Positions 46,287-54,405 of a stretch of DNA of 64,000 nucleotides are shown here, piece by piece. The notes under the pieces were generated by a model, which had not been told where the DNA came from, did no database searches, and saw nothing but the letters and a program-made list of their open reading frames with translations. Every line of letters begins with the position of its first letter. Positions within the stretch are counted from its first letter, which is position 1. This DNA comes from Cystobacter ferrugineus (lineage in GTDB: Bacteria; Myxococcota; Myxococcia; Myxococcales; Myxococcaceae), in NCBI RefSeq assembly GCF_001887355.1, contig NZ_MPIN01000003.1, positions 48,017 to 112,016 of the forward strand, written 5' to 3'. A program made the translations under genes and the position numbers.

Positions 46287-46633
46287 CGCGGGGCGGTCCC
46301 GGGCGACTGGGCGATCACCCGCGTGACGAGCCGCACCAGGCGCCGGAACTCCTCCATTTGAGCGAGGAGCTGCTCGCGGCCCTCGGGGGTGAGGGCGTAG
46401 AAGCGGACGCGGCGGTTGTGCTCCGAGACGCCCCACTCCGAGGAGACCCACGTCTTGCGCTCCAGGCGGTGGAGCGCTGGGTACAGCGAGCCTTCCTCCA
46501 CCACGAGCGCGCCCTCGGTCACCTGTTCGAGCCAGCGCACCACGGCGGCGCCGTGCCGGGGGCCCAGGCTCAAGGTCTTGAGGATGAGGAGATCCAGCGT
46601 CCCCTGCAGCAGCTCCACTTCCGTCGTCGGCAT
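46283..46633 (-). CDS. PadR-family transcriptional regulator
   Basis: 116 residues from ATG 46633. Winged-helix PadR domain: ELLQGTLDLLILKTLSLGPRHGAAVVRWLEQVT, the wing with EEGSLYPALHRLERKTWVSSEW and RVRFYALTPEGREQL, then a short C-terminal dimerisation helix. Most PadR proteins repress a neighbouring gene in response to a small molecule. It is divergent from the methyltransferase-like gene, with starts 52 bp apart, so that gene is the likely target. Confidence 0.88.
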   Translation of the reverse strand: MPTTEVELLQGTLDLLILKTLSLGPRHGAAVVRWLEQVTEGALVVEEGSLYPALHRLERKTWVSSEWGVSEHNRRVRFYALTPEGREQLLAQMEEFRRLVRLVTRVIAQSPGTAPR

Positions 46634-46685
46634 GTTTCGCGCTCGCCTCCTGCCCGCGCGGCTAGCATGCAACGCCGTGAGCGCG

Positions 46686-47255
46686 ATGGGCACCCTCCTC
46701 TACCTGCTCCTGTTGGCCCTGCTGCTGGGGGCCATGCTGTCCATCGTCGTCTACTCACTGCGCATCGGCATCACCCCCATGCCCACCACGGGGAAGGTGC
46801 GCCGGCAGATGCTGTCCCTCCTCTCCGCGAGCCAGGAGGGCACGCTGCTGGAATTGGGCTCGGGCTGGGGGAACCTGGCCTTCGCGCTCGCGGACCACTG
46901 CCCCCGGGCGAGCGTGGTGGCCTACGAGTGGTCTCCCCTGCCGTATGCCTTCTCGCGCCTGCGCCTGCGCCTCGCGCCCCGTCCCAACCTGCGCATGGTG
47001 CGCGGGGACTTCTTCCAGGCCTCCTTCACGGGGGCCACGGCGGTGGTCTGCTATGTCCATCGCGAGGCCATGCGCCGCCTGGCGACGAAGCTGAGGGAAG
47101 AGCTCGCCCCCGGAGCCCTCATCATCAGCAACACCTTCGCGCTGCGCGGCTGGACGCCCTCGCGCACCCTGGTCGTCCAGGACCTGTACCGCACCCGCGT
47201 CTACCTCTACGAGGTGCCGGCACGGACGGAGCCGGGCGATTCCGGGGGAATTTAA
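46686..47255 (+). CDS. Membrane-anchored class I SAM methyltransferase-like protein
   Basis: 189 residues from ATG 46686 (GTG 46677 also possible). One N-terminal membrane helix (LLYLLLLALLLGAMLSIVVYSL), then a Rossmann methyltransferase core: LLELGSGWGNLAFALAD (motif I), VVAYEWSPLPYAFSRLRL (motif II), MVRGDFFQ and an AVVCYVHREAM strand. The acceptor is unknown; anchored enzymes of this kind are rarely characterised. Expression is probably controlled by the divergent PadR regulator. Confidence 0.75.
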   Translation: MGTLLYLLLLALLLGAMLSIVVYSLRIGITPMPTTGKVRRQMLSLLSASQEGTLLELGSGWGNLAFALADHCPRASVVAYEWSPLPYAFSRLRLRLAPRPNLRMVRGDFFQASFTGATAVVCYVHREAMRRLATKLREELAPGALIISNTFALRGWTPSRTLVVQDLYRTRVYLYEVPARTEPGDSGGI

Positions 47256-47313
47256 CCTCCCGCCGCCTCGGGGGTTTCAAGGGACAGAAACCCGCCGTCG
47301 AGGAGTCCGCACC

Positions 47314-47673
47314 ATGCGCTCGAAGCTCACCCTGTCCGCCGCCGTTGCCTCGCTGTTGTTCGCCGCGCCCGTGTTCGCCGCCGAGACGCCGCCCGCCGCC
47401 GCCCAGGAGTGCCGGGGCGAGCGGAAGCACCACGGCTTCAAGCGCATGGAGCACCGGTTCGACCGCGCCGTCGAGGCGGGCCGCCTCACGCGGGAGCAGG
47501 CCGACCAGTTCGCCGCCGAGGCGAAGCAGTTGCGCGAGGAGGTGCGCGCGCAGCGCGAGGCCAATGGGGGACAGCTCACCCCGGAGCAGAAGGAGCAGTT
47601 CAAGCAGCGCCGGCAGGCGTTCCGCCAGAAGGTGCACGCGGCCATGAAGGCTCCCGCCGCCCAGGGCGCGTGA
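47314..47673 (+). CDS. Small exported helical protein
   Basis: 119 residues with a signal peptide (MRSKLTLSAAVASLLFAAPVFA) and a charged helical mature part (RMEHRFDRAVEAGRLTREQADQFAAEAKQLREEVRAQ, LTPEQKEQFKQRRQAFRQKV). Composition and size recall Spy/CpxP-type periplasmic helical proteins but the LTxxQ motifs are not a proper match, so only a general label is given. GGAG ribosome site before the ATG. A hairpin follows the stop. Confidence 0.7.
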   Translation: MRSKLTLSAAVASLLFAAPVFAAETPPAAAQECRGERKHHGFKRMEHRFDRAVEAGRLTREQADQFAAEAKQLREEVRAQREANGGQLTPEQKEQFKQRRQAFRQKVHAAMKAPAAQGA

Positions 47674-47693
47674 GCCGGGAGGTGCCTGGGGAC

Positions 47694-47712
47694 GGCGCGC
47701 GAGGAGCGCGCC
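47694..47712. terminator. Hairpin between convergent genes
   Basis: GGCGCGC-GAGGA-GCGCGCC, a 7-bp perfect stem between the small exported protein gene (+) and the lipoprotein gene (-). It is placed to serve both; no U-tract. Confidence 0.45.
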
Positions 47713-47715
47713 CTC

Positions 47716-49287
47716 CTAGAATTCGGGCCCGGATCCCAGCTTGAGGAGGAAGGTGTCCGTTCCCGTGGGGGTGAGGGGCCCCTTTCCAAAATCTTCCGTG
47801 TGCGAGAACTGACCGAAGAGCAACGTGTTGCCGTTGCCTTCTCCCGAGGGTGCCGCGCTCACCACCTGCTCGGTGAAGAGATTGCTCGGCCCGCCCGAGC
47901 GGATGAAGAAGCGATTCCACAGCAGCTTGCCCTCGAGGTTGAAGCGGCGGGCGAAGAGGTGGGGATTCTGGACGGGATCCGTCGAGCCTGGCGCGGGCGT
48001 CGGGAAGTCGCGAGAGAGCCCCGCCACGACCACGCGGCCCGCGGGCTCCACGGCGACCACCGGCTGCTCGGTGCGGCCCAGGTCCTTGGCCCAGCGCGGA
48101 GCGCCCGTCGATTCCGCCACGAACAGGAAGGAACGCGCCTCGCCCAGCGAGTCGTTGCCCCAGACAAACCCTCCGCCCCGAAGTACCCCGGCCCCCACCA
48201 CGGTGCCCTTGGCGCTCGAGCCGATGCTCGTCACCTCGCCATGGCTCTGGGGAAAGGCCTCGAGCCAGCTCCACCGCCCGTCGGGGTACAGGGTGGCGAA
48301 GAAGGGAGACGTCACCGACGTGCTGAAGCTGCCAATGGGAGTCTGAAGCACGCCGGAGAAGGAACCGCCCAGGGCCACCCCACCGCCGGGCTGCGCCGCC
48401 AGGCTCGAGACATCGGCCCGATAGCCGTTGCATTGCGGTTCCCCCACCCGCGTCCGCCAGAGGACCTCGCCAGAAGGAGCGAGCCGGTAGATCGCTCCTT
48501 CCATCAGGGAGCACTGACGCTCGGGCGAATAGGGGTAGGTGGCCCGGACACTCACGAAAACGCCATCCTCCCGGCTGGCCACCAGCGCCAGGGCCGCCTC
48601 GGGGATGGACGAGAATGAACTGGACCACTGGACCTCTCCGCTCGGGTTCACCTTGGAGACGTGCAGACCGGACAGCGGACCCGCCCCGAGGTTCACGGAG
48701 CCATCGCGGACCTCGGTGAGAAGATAGAGGTCTCCCGTCGGCCCCACGCGCAGGAAGATCCTGCCCCTGACGTCTTCGGGCGGAACCCCCGCCGAGGCGA
48801 CCAGGGGAAACTCCCGAGTCCAGTGCACCTGTCCCGCGGTCGAGAAGCGGCTGATCACGAAGCGCGCGTCGCTGCCCGACGTGGAGTGCGACCCATCCAT
48901 CGAGCCCCGCATCGAGGCGGTATAGATGGCCTGCCCATCGCTCGAGGCCGCCACGCTCGCCGCGAAGGACTCTCCCGGCTGGTCCTCGTGGCGCAGCCAG
49001 ATCGTCTCGCCCACCGCGACTGGGTTGGGAGCGGAACCACCGCCATCGGGGCGAGGGGGTGTACCCGCATCACCACGAGGGGGAGTACCGCCATCGTTGC
49101 CAGGAGAACCCGCGTCGCCGTTGTCGGGTGTGTCCGGAGAGCCCGCGCCCGGAGTTCCCTCCCGGGCGTTTTCACAGGAGGCAGAGGCCTCGCAATCTCC
49201 GGGTTGCGGAGAGGTCTCACTGTCTCCACATGCCACGGCGCCCAGACACAACCCCAGCCACACCACCCGCCATCGCCATCCGATCAA
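47716..49287 (-). CDS. Lipoprotein with repeated beta-propeller-like strands
   Basis: 523 residues. I use the TTG at 49287 because GAGAGG precedes it and it gives a short signal peptide ending in LGAVAC (Cys20); longer frames upstream give no signal peptide. A Gly/Asp/Pro/Thr-rich linker (~40-100) is followed by ~400 residues of recurring segments such as RFVISRFSTAGQVHWTREF, LHVSKVNPSGEVQWSSSF, IYRLAPSGEVLWRTRVG and FARRFNLEGKLLWNRFF, the pattern of secreted SBBP/PQQ-like propeller proteins of myxobacteria. Function unknown, probably surface located. Confidence 0.75.
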   Translation of the reverse strand: MIGWRWRVVWLGLCLGAVACGDSETSPQPGDCEASASCENAREGTPGAGSPDTPDNGDAGSPGNDGGTPPRGDAGTPPRPDGGGSAPNPVAVGETIWLRHEDQPGESFAASVAASSDGQAIYTASMRGSMDGSHSTSGSDARFVISRFSTAGQVHWTREFPLVASAGVPPEDVRGRIFLRVGPTGDLYLLTEVRDGSVNLGAGPLSGLHVSKVNPSGEVQWSSSFSSIPEAALALVASREDGVFVSVRATYPYSPERQCSLMEGAIYRLAPSGEVLWRTRVGEPQCNGYRADVSSLAAQPGGGVALGGSFSGVLQTPIGSFSTSVTSPFFATLYPDGRWSWLEAFPQSHGEVTSIGSSAKGTVVGAGVLRGGGFVWGNDSLGEARSFLFVAESTGAPRWAKDLGRTEQPVVAVEPAGRVVVAGLSRDFPTPAPGSTDPVQNPHLFARRFNLEGKLLWNRFFIRSGGPSNLFTEQVVSAAPSGEGNGNTLLFGQFSHTEDFGKGPLTPTGTDTFLLKLGSGPEF

Positions 49288-49542
49288 GGTGTCTTCCTCT
49301 CCCAACACGCACGCCACGCGCGAAATGGTGCTCACGGTGCGTGGAGGTGCCAAGGCACGTGGGAGCCCGCTCAACTCCTGACTGTTGGCGAGTGCCCAGG
49401 GAAAAGGTTCAACGCTGAATCCCACGCGCCAGCAAATGGGTGGACGAGCGTCACGCGATGAACGCTGTCCGCCTGAGTTCGGCTTGCACCCTTGCCATGG
49501 AAGCTCCGCACCTCTCGGGAAACACCCCGCCCCCCCCGGAGC

Positions 49543-50727
49543 TCAGCACAACGTCCAGAAGCTGGCCGCGAGCATGCTCCGGTTGTCCGCCCCACACTTC
49601 TTGAGGATGTGAGACATGTGCAATTCCACGGTGCTCTTCTGGCAGCCGAGTGCCCCGGCGATCTCCTTGTTCGTCTGTCCCTGCACCGCCAGCGCGACGA
49701 CATCCGCCTGACGCGCGGTGAGCCCCCACAGGTGCCGGGCCGCCTGCAACCGCTGGCGGAAGGCATCGTCCTCGTTGCGCAGCACGGCCAACTGCGCACG
49801 GCGTGACTCCAGCAAACCCACCAGTCTCTCGGCAATGAACGGCATCAGCTCGTCCAGCAGGGTGGCCGAGGCCTCCTCGAGCTGCTCCTGCACATGCCAC
49901 ACCTCGATACGCCCCACCTTGCGCCCGCTCGTCTCCAGCAGGAAGCAGCTTCGCTGGCCGCCCCGCACCCACTCCCCGGCCGAGTACAGCAGCCGCATTC
50001 CCTCCCCCTCTTCCCCCATCACCCAGAGTTGCGCGCCACTACAACCGAGCTGCGCCCGGCTCAACTCCACCACGAAGCGCGCCAGCACCTCCGCGCGCGT
50101 GCAGTGCTCAAGCACGCGCGCCGCCTGGAGCACCTCGGCCCGGGAGGCGAGCTTGTGCACCCGGGCCACCTCGGGACGCTGGTGCCCCTCGGCCCGGAAG
50201 GCACAGGTGGCGGCGTCATGCGAGAGCCCGTCCGAGTGCTCCAACCCCTCCACCTGCCAGCCGAACAGCTCGAGCGTCCGGCGGACATAGCCGCCAATCC
50301 AATCACATAGCGCCGGCGTCCCCTCCCACTCCGTCAGCCGCAACTCGAGCGCTCCGTCCTCGTGCTGCGAGTCCCACCGGCCCACGTCGAACATGCGCCG
50401 CCAGCACAGCTCCAGATTGCGCACCGCGAAGGACGGCCTCGCCAGGTGGAGCCCCCACCGCTGCTCTCCCAGCAGCTCCCGCTCCACCGTGAAGCGGCCC
50501 AGCTCTCCCATGACGAAGCCACTCCCGCAGCCGGTGTATTCGCACAGCGCTCGGAGCAACAGCCGGAAGAGGTCCAGATCGTACCAGCACGCGGGCACTG
50601 GCCGCAGCACGCCGGTACGGCCCACCGCCGGCAACGCCTCCACCTGCATCCTCCAGGCGTCTTGACCGAACCGCTCATGCACGAAGTGTTTCGTGTGCTG
50701 CAGGAGGGAACCCTTGACGAGGCCCAT
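49543..50727 (-). CDS. LuxR-type transcriptional regulator with sensor-like N-terminus
   Basis: 394 residues from ATG 50727 (MGLVKGSLLQHTKHFVHERFG). The N-terminal ~180 residues have the VKGxLLxxxxxFVxxRFGxDAW look of HNOB/DUF2378-like sensor domains frequent in myxobacteria. The middle (~185-310, AQLWVMGEEGEGMRLLYSAGEW) resembles a GAF domain. The C-terminus is a LuxR/GerE helix-turn-helix (LTARQADVVALAVQGQTNKEIAGALGCQKSTVELHMSHILKK). There is no receiver domain. It lies at the left end of the biosynthetic locus in the same orientation, separated by a strong hairpin from the next gene, and is the obvious candidate pathway regulator. Confidence 0.8.
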   Translation of the reverse strand: MGLVKGSLLQHTKHFVHERFGQDAWRMQVEALPAVGRTGVLRPVPACWYDLDLFRLLLRALCEYTGCGSGFVMGELGRFTVERELLGEQRWGLHLARPSFAVRNLELCWRRMFDVGRWDSQHEDGALELRLTEWEGTPALCDWIGGYVRRTLELFGWQVEGLEHSDGLSHDAATCAFRAEGHQRPEVARVHKLASRAEVLQAARVLEHCTRAEVLARFVVELSRAQLGCSGAQLWVMGEEGEGMRLLYSAGEWVRGGQRSCFLLETSGRKVGRIEVWHVQEQLEEASATLLDELMPFIAERLVGLLESRRAQLAVLRNEDDAFRQRLQAARHLWGLTARQADVVALAVQGQTNKEIAGALGCQKSTVELHMSHILKKCGADNRSMLAASFWTLC

Positions 50728-50807
50728 AATATCAACCCGGACGAATGGAAAGGGATGCCCCGGGTCCCCTCGGCGACACCGGAAGCATGTGCATGATGGG
50801 AAATACC

Positions 50808-50848
50808 CACGGCTCGTGGGCGGCCACGAGCGCCGCCCACGAGCCGTG
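50808..50848 (-). terminator. Perfect 17-bp hairpin after the diiron/cupin gene
   Basis: The 17-base arms 50808-50824 and 50832-50848 are exact reverse complements (arm CACGGCTCGTGGGCGGC) with a 7-base loop. It lies ~30 bp beyond the stop of the minus-strand diiron/cupin gene, and the transcript continues with GGGTATTTCCC. It probably terminates the biosynthetic operon before the regulator gene. Confidence 0.6.
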
Positions 50849-50879
50849 AACTCACATGAGCCGTGGAAGCAACCACCCG

Positions 50880-52145
50880 TCAGTGATTGGCCGGCCCCTG
50901 CTCCTGACGAAGCACCGTCTGGCCGAGCTGGTGCAGCAGGGGCAGGTTCGTCCCCGTGAGGTAGAGCGCCTTCTCCCCGCCGGCGACGTGCTGGTGCCAG
51001 TTCCAGGGCGGGACGTAGAGCGCATCGCCCGCGCGCCACTCCACGCGCTGCCCCTCGATGATGGACCAACCCGAGCCCTCCAGCACGTAGATGAGTGACT
51101 CGTAGGCGTGGCGGTGGTTGGACGTCGCATGGCCGGGCGCCAGCTCCCCGACACTGAAGCTCACCGAGCGCGAGGGCAGCGACACCTCGTACACCGGGTG
51201 CCCCCGCGAGCGGCTGAACGCCTCCGCCACGCCCTCGCGTCCCACCTGCCGGTGGATGAGCGTCTCCAGCGCGTGCTCCACCGGCCGCGGCTCCAGCGAG
51301 TCCCGGTTGCGCGTGGTGTCCACGAAGCCCGACGAGCCGCTCCGGGTGACGCACGGCATCTCCCGGGCGCGGCACAGCAGACTGTCATAGAAGCCCGCCC
51401 GCAGGTTGAGCGCCATCAACGCGCCCGTGCGCAGCAGCGCGCGCTTCGTGGGGTCTTCCGCCAGCTCCTCCGCGATGCGCAGCAACACCTCTCCGTGCTC
51501 ATCGTCGATCTTCTGGTGCAGATCGAAGAACACCCTGTCCCTGGGTGACACATCCATGTATGTCTTGATGGCCTCCAGGATGGGCGTGTACACGCGGCGG
51601 ACAATCAGCTCCGTGCCAAGGCCCATCGCCCCCACCGCGACGGGTGCCCCCAACGAGCTGCAACACTGGAGGAAGAGCTGGCTCCATTGCACGGCCTCGT
51701 CGCAGAAGGGGTGCGCCCGCAGCCAGGCCTCGTCCATGCGCAGCGCCTCGAGGTAGCGCCGGTAGAGCACCGGATGGGGCACGTTCTCCACCCACTCCAG
51801 CTCGATGCCGTGGCGGCGCATCAACTCCGCCTCGTCCGGGCTCACTCCATGCGCCTCCTCCAGCAGGTTGGCCAGCAACGCGCGCCGGTGCTCCGAGCTG
51901 TCGAGCTGCGAGATGGTGGCCGTCAGATACCTTTGGAAGTTGATGCTGTAGGCGTAGTACTGGTGCGCGTAATCCCGTAGCGCGCCCACCGGATCCGGCA
52001 ACTCGCCACTCGCGAGCGCCCGCAGATAGGGATGATGGATTGCCCTGTGCCCGCCCACCTCCCGCTCGAGCTGCTGGATGAAATCCCGCGCGCCGGGAGC
52101 GCGAGAAGGTTCGGACCCGGTGTCCACTCGGTGTTCGCTCATCAT
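50880..52145 (-). CDS. Heme-oxygenase-like diiron enzyme fused to a cupin domain
   Basis: 421 residues (ATG 52145 with AGGA upstream). Residues ~20-255 are an all-helical heme-oxygenase-like fold: DFIQQLEREVGGHRAIHHPYLRAL, QYYAYSINFQRYLTATI, NLLEEAHG, GLGTELIVRRVY and DLHQKIDDEHGE. The ligand set of HDO metalloenzymes (as in UndA, CADD, SznF) can be placed as Glu97, His112, Glu179, His210, Asp214 and His217, the last three in the H-x3-D-x2-H spacing. Residues ~310-410 are a cupin_2 domain (NHRHAYESLIYVLEGSG, then GDALYVPPWNWHQH). HDO enzymes oxidise or cleave amino acids or fatty acids with oxygen. The fusion is unusual. It is the last gene of the minus-strand biosynthetic series. Confidence 0.8.
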   Translation of the reverse strand: MMSEHRVDTGSEPSRAPGARDFIQQLEREVGGHRAIHHPYLRALASGELPDPVGALRDYAHQYYAYSINFQRYLTATISQLDSSEHRRALLANLLEEAHGVSPDEAELMRRHGIELEWVENVPHPVLYRRYLEALRMDEAWLRAHPFCDEAVQWSQLFLQCCSSLGAPVAVGAMGLGTELIVRRVYTPILEAIKTYMDVSPRDRVFFDLHQKIDDEHGEVLLRIAEELAEDPTKRALLRTGALMALNLRAGFYDSLLCRAREMPCVTRSGSSGFVDTTRNRDSLEPRPVEHALETLIHRQVGREGVAEAFSRSRGHPVYEVSLPSRSVSFSVGELAPGHATSNHRHAYESLIYVLEGSGWSIIEGQRVEWRAGDALYVPPWNWHQHVAGGEKALYLTGTNLPLLHQLGQTVLRQEQGPANH

Positions 52146-52203
52146 GTTGATTCCTACGAGATGATAGGGATGATCCGACATCAGACCGGCCCACCGGGAA
52201 TCC

Positions 52204-52273
52204 AGTGGCCGGGCACTTCGACAGACATTGACAAGGATTGAGACCGGGCGGCCCAGACAGTGCCCGGGCCACT
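52204..52273 (-). terminator. Inverted repeat following the SDR gene
   Basis: AGTGGCCGGGCACT (52204-52217) and AGTGCCCGGGCCACT (52259-52273) are reverse complements except for one extra base, with a 41-bp loop; each arm is also nearly self-complementary. The right arm touches the SDR stop codon. It may slow or end transcription between the SDR and diiron/cupin genes, or bind a regulator. Confidence 0.4.
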
Positions 52274-53058
52274 CATGTCCGTCCCTCGCTGCTCACCCCC
52301 GAGCTGGCCAGCCCGCCCGCCAGCTCGCCTCCGTCGATGACGAGCGCCTGCCCGTGGATGTAGCGGGCCCGGTCCGAGGCGAGGAAGAGGAAGAGCTCGG
52401 AGATTTCCTCGGGACGCGCGTGGCGGCGGAGGGGAATCTTCGCGTTCACCTGCTCCAGCATCGCGGGCGTGTACTCCCGCTCCTGCATCGGCGTCATCAC
52501 GTAGCCGGGGCAGATGGCGTTCACCCGCACCTTCGGGGCCAGCTCGATGGCGAGCGAGCGCGCCAGCTCGATGACACCCGCCTTCGAGGCGTTGTACGAG
52601 GCGTAATAGGGGTAGCCCACGAGCCCGTTGGTGGAGCCCATCAGCAGAAGAACGCCCCCCACCCCCGCCATCATCCGCATGGCCGCCTCGCGCGCGCAGA
52701 AGAAGACGCCGTCCAGGTTGACGGAGATGACCCGCCGCCACTCCTCCGGGGAGCACTCCAGGAAGGGACGCCGCACACTGATGCCGGCGTTGGCGATGAG
52801 CACGTCCACGCCCCCCAGCACCCGGTCCACTCCGACGAAGGCCTCCCGGAGCGAGGCCGGCTCCGACACGTCCGCGGCGAAGCCAGACACGCCAGGCCCC
52901 AGCTCCTCCAACACCCGTCGCAGGGCCTCCTCGTCACGGTCGATGATGGCCACCCGGCTCCCCGCGCGGAGGAACGCCTCGGCCGTCACCCGGCCAATGC
53001 CACTGGCTCCGCCCGTGAGCACCACACGCCTGCCTTCCAGATTGTCATTGCCCATCAT
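52273..53058 (-). CDS. Short-chain dehydrogenase/reductase
   Basis: 261 residues, classical SDR. Cofactor motif TGGASGIG (15-22), D64 in AADVS, NAG (90-92) and catalytic Ser142, Tyr155, Lys159 (GSTNGLVGYPYYASYNASK), then CPGYVMTPM. The presence of an acidic Asp40 at the end of strand 2 (VAIIDRD) suggests NAD(H) rather than NADP(H). It should oxidise or reduce an alcohol/ketone in the pathway product. Its ATG begins one base after the stop of the preceding gene, so the two are translationally coupled. Confidence 0.92.
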   Translation of the reverse strand: MMGNDNLEGRRVVLTGGASGIGRVTAEAFLRAGSRVAIIDRDEEALRRVLEELGPGVSGFAADVSEPASLREAFVGVDRVLGGVDVLIANAGISVRRPFLECSPEEWRRVISVNLDGVFFCAREAAMRMMAGVGGVLLLMGSTNGLVGYPYYASYNASKAGVIELARSLAIELAPKVRVNAICPGYVMTPMQEREYTPAMLEQVNAKIPLRRHARPEEISELFLFLASDRARYIHGQALVIDGGELAGGLASSGVSSEGRT

Positions 53059-53059
53059 G

Positions 53060-54373
53060 TCAGCCCTCGTAGGTGTAGCGGATGTCATTGCCCATGCTCG
53101 CGGCCCGGCGGATGACCGGCTCCAGGTGGCTGCGACGGGAATCCGCCGCCAGCCCGTGCTCCGCGAGCAGGTGGCGCGCCTCGTCCACGTCACCGCCGAG
53201 CACGGCGCGCATGAGCTGCCCGGCCACCTCCGTCACGCCCTCCTGGAAGCGCTCCAGGCAGACGCGCAGCTCGCCGCGCTCCGCGTCCAGGGAGACGAAG
53301 TCCTTCTTCACCAGGTAGGAGAGCACCAGGTGCGCGGCCTCGAAGTCCGGGTGGATGGTCTGGTCGCCGCGGCCGAGGAAGCGGAGCATCTCCGCGAGGT
53401 AGAAGCCCGTGGGCGCGGCCTGCCGTGCCTCCTGCCGCCACGGCCCGTGCAGCGCCAGGTAGCCGAGCACGTCGCAGAGCGCCTCCTGGAGCGCGTAGGA
53501 GCGGGCCGTGCCGAGCTCCTTCAGCCTGCCGAAGGCGGCATCGCGGTGGCGCCAGTAGTGCCCCACATCGTGCCCACGAAACCAGGTGAGCGCCACCATC
53601 GAGTCGCAGACGTCCTCGTCCTCCACCGGCAGCTCCGGACACAGGCGCCGGAGCAGCGGCAGGCTCAGGCGGCGGGTGCGCTCCAGGTAGATGTTGTGGA
53701 AGATGAGCGTCTTGCGCGGCTTGAGCTTGCGGTGCCCCTCGTCCTCGGGGAGGAAGTAGGTGAAGTGCTTGGGAAAGCCATTGGCCTCGCCGCCACAGAG
53801 CACCAGCTCGCTGACGGTGTAGGAGGGGATCTCCGCCAGCTCCAGCCCCTGCAATCCGAGGAGCTTCTCGTAGTAGCCGCGCAACGCGCCCAGCTCCGCC
53901 TCGAGCGCGCGGATGCGCCGCGTGAGCCGCTCGTCCTCCAGGGCGACACAGGTGGAGTGGAGATAGGCACCACTCTTGCCGGGCCAGGTGACGAGCGGTC
54001 CGCAGAGCACCACCAGCCGGTCGTTCGCCGCGCGGGCCAGGGCCGTGGCGGCCTCCCGGGTGTCATGGCGCCGCAACCCCACGGCCCGCAGACGCATCAG
54101 CTCCGCGATGTCCTCGTCCGGGCAGCCGCCGGCCGCCGACTCCAGGGCGAGCGCGGACTGCTCGTAGAGCCGCCGCGCCAGCTCCTGGTCCGCCATCGAG
54201 CCGTCGTTGCGCTGCAGTGAGCGGAGGGTGTTGGCGAGCCGGGCCAGGTGGACGAGGTGGTGCCAGCCCTGGGGAAGGTATTGCTTGAGCGCGGACAGGT
54301 TCAGCCCCAGTTCGGGGATGTTCCCGCACCCGTCCGTCGCCCAGAAGCTGCGTTCGACGTCATCGAGGATCAT
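53060..54373 (-). CDS. Unknown protein with zincin-like HDxGH...E motif
   Basis: 437 residues, no signal peptide or membrane helix. No family recognised with confidence. Its best-marked region is FRGHDVGHYWRHRDAAFGRL (His268, His272) followed by ALQEALCDVLGYLAL (Glu297, Asp301). The H-x3-H spacing plus a downstream E-A-x-x-D-x-x-G helix is that of gluzincin metallopeptidases, but the catalytic Glu of HExxH is Asp269. It could be a metal hydrolase, or a metal-binding enzyme of another type. Other blocks: PKHFTYFLPEDEG, TLIFHNIYLERTRRLSLPLL, RFLGRGDQTIHPDFEAAHLVLSYLVKKDFV. It sits between the GNAT and SDR genes in the operon. Confidence 0.65.
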   Translation of the reverse strand: MILDDVERSFWATDGCGNIPELGLNLSALKQYLPQGWHHLVHLARLANTLRSLQRNDGSMADQELARRLYEQSALALESAAGGCPDEDIAELMRLRAVGLRRHDTREAATALARAANDRLVVLCGPLVTWPGKSGAYLHSTCVALEDERLTRRIRALEAELGALRGYYEKLLGLQGLELAEIPSYTVSELVLCGGEANGFPKHFTYFLPEDEGHRKLKPRKTLIFHNIYLERTRRLSLPLLRRLCPELPVEDEDVCDSMVALTWFRGHDVGHYWRHRDAAFGRLKELGTARSYALQEALCDVLGYLALHGPWRQEARQAAPTGFYLAEMLRFLGRGDQTIHPDFEAAHLVLSYLVKKDFVSLDAERGELRVCLERFQEGVTEVAGQLMRAVLGGDVDEARHLLAEHGLAADSRRSHLEPVIRRAASMGNDIRYTYEG

Positions 54374-54405
54374 GGGCGTGCTTTCCAGAGGTGAGGGCTG
54401 GTTGA

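Noticed and set aside
52160..52180. Possible further copy of the CCCTATAC motif before the diiron/cupin gene
   Set aside because: Only CCCTAT matches on the minus strand and the second arm is missing; not distinguishable from chance.
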